This document shows positions 63,156 to 64,000 of a stretch of 64,000 nt of DNA, one piece after another. The position numbers and the translations under genes are program-made. Positions within the stretch are counted from its first letter, which is position 1. Each line of letters starts with the position of its first letter. The notes under the pieces are model-generated. The model was not told where the DNA came from and did not search any database. It saw only the letters and a list, made by a program, of their open reading frames with translations. The stretch is from Allolobophora icterica (taxonomy: Eukaryota; Annelida; Clitellata; Crassiclitellata; Lumbricidae), in contig OY744617.1 in the NCBI GenBank assembly GCA_963556255.1, forward strand, positions 24,955,189-25,019,188. The letters run 5' to 3'.

Positions 63156-64000
63156 TCTTTAAGTACAGCTTGAGCAGTAATAGCATGTCAATAAAGAATA
63201 GCACTTTTTTTCTTAATAAGCATAGCCAACAGTTATTACGGTGTAACACTTCTCTTAAACTGAAATATCATCACTACACAAGCGCAGGTTAAGTAGCAAT
63301 TTCAGAACTTGATGTGCTGACTTATTGTGTTACATATGTACATCAGCTTGTCTGCACATGGAACGGATCCGTTACAACGAGATTTTCTACAAAAATATGC
63401 TGGTCACATCAGAATATTTTACACAAAATATGTAATATAGATTTAATGTACTGGCAGAAGGTTCAACACAATGTCAGACCCAAGCACAAACTATAAATGG
63501 AAAAAGCAAAGGTAGCACATCAACTACCACTGCCAAACACAGCATTAAATTAAAAACTGGTAGACAGCACTGTGCACTGTGCTTGTGGCTATCACAATAA
63601 CTATGACAATATGATACCATTTTGCAAGGGCAGCCAAACTAAACGGTACCGCCTCCAGTGTTGGAATCTTCACTGCACCGAAGGGAAAATGGATCTGTCC
63701 AACATGTAGGGAAAACAAACAGCTGATTACACTGGTACACTGGTAATTTTTGAAGTGCTGTTACATGCAAACGAAAATTAAAGGAAGAATATTATGTCTT
63801 TAGACCAAAATGACTAGACACCTATATTTCTCTTTTATACTATGATGCTGCTTAGTACATGGACAGTGAATTTTAAAAAAAATTTAACTTGTTTCAAGAC
63901 AGTTCCTTTCTTGGTGTGAAAAGGTGTTTAAAATTTTGTATTAAGCTTCACGGTATGGAACGATTAATGTTCACGATGGCTTCAGCTATTTTTACGAATT
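63156..64000. other. No recognisable feature
   Basis: AT-rich sequence to the window end. No frame longer than about 60 codons and no repeat recognised. Confidence 0.5.

Overview
The window is animal nuclear DNA: split coding exons with canonical GT/AG sites, long introns, many microsatellites and dense interspersed repeats. No bacterial-style gene organisation is visible. The repeats include LINEs, tRNA-derived SINEs, hAT, Tc1/mariner, pogo and Harbinger-like DNA transposons, and foldback elements built like sea-urchin TU elements. The gene family and repeat types suggest a marine invertebrate. I lean towards an echinoderm or related deuterostome, but the sequence alone does not prove this.

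The main host gene runs on the + strand from about 8976 to 31207. I rebuilt 14 exons whose reading phases join without a break. They encode about 780 residues of a secreted or extracellular multidomain protein related to VWDE (von Willebrand factor D and EGF domain protein). The order is a VWD domain (exons at 8976-16739), an EGF-like repeat (19506-20392), VWDE-type Cys-rich segments with a basic RRRR site (22718-24300), a thrombospondin type 1 repeat (27310-27432), and an unrecognised C-terminal segment that includes a 30-bp microexon (29344-31207). The 5' end is not found here. Further down on the same strand (38078-40898), three exons encode a D8C (uromodulin-type) domain. Their phase does not join the last VWDE-like exon, so they belong to a missing-exon continuation or to a second, tandem gene. 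An intact-looking D8C exon also lies on the opposite strand at 35637-35744.

1-8.2 kb: relics of an unnamed multi-copy invertebrate protein family split by a LINE, LINE tails and SINEs. 9-31 kb: the VWDE-like gene, its introns filled by a hAT element with a TTF zinc-finger fragment and a perfect 8-bp target duplication (9900-11667), two TU-like foldback elements (17402-18389 and 19029-19387), a TIR element flanked by an approximately 100-bp duplication of a splice acceptor and exon start (21486-22768), a Harbinger-like MITE and many LINE 3' ends. 31-41 kb: degenerate tandem repeats, a mariner deletion derivative and the D8C exons.

41.7-43.3 kb: a pogo relic. 45.1-53.3 kb: a nest in which a nearly intact two-ORF non-LTR retrotransposon (minus strand, about 45494-52180) appears to sit inside the (CATA)n core of a foldback element, followed by further copies of that element. 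53.3-58.1 kb: a truncated LINE, a second Harbinger-like MITE, a mariner element, a SINE, and a near-identical inverted copy of the foldback element. 60-63.2 kb: relics of two further transposon-type proteins, one a YqaJ-like nuclease split by a hAT-like insertion. The remainder is intron or intergenic DNA in which I see nothing.
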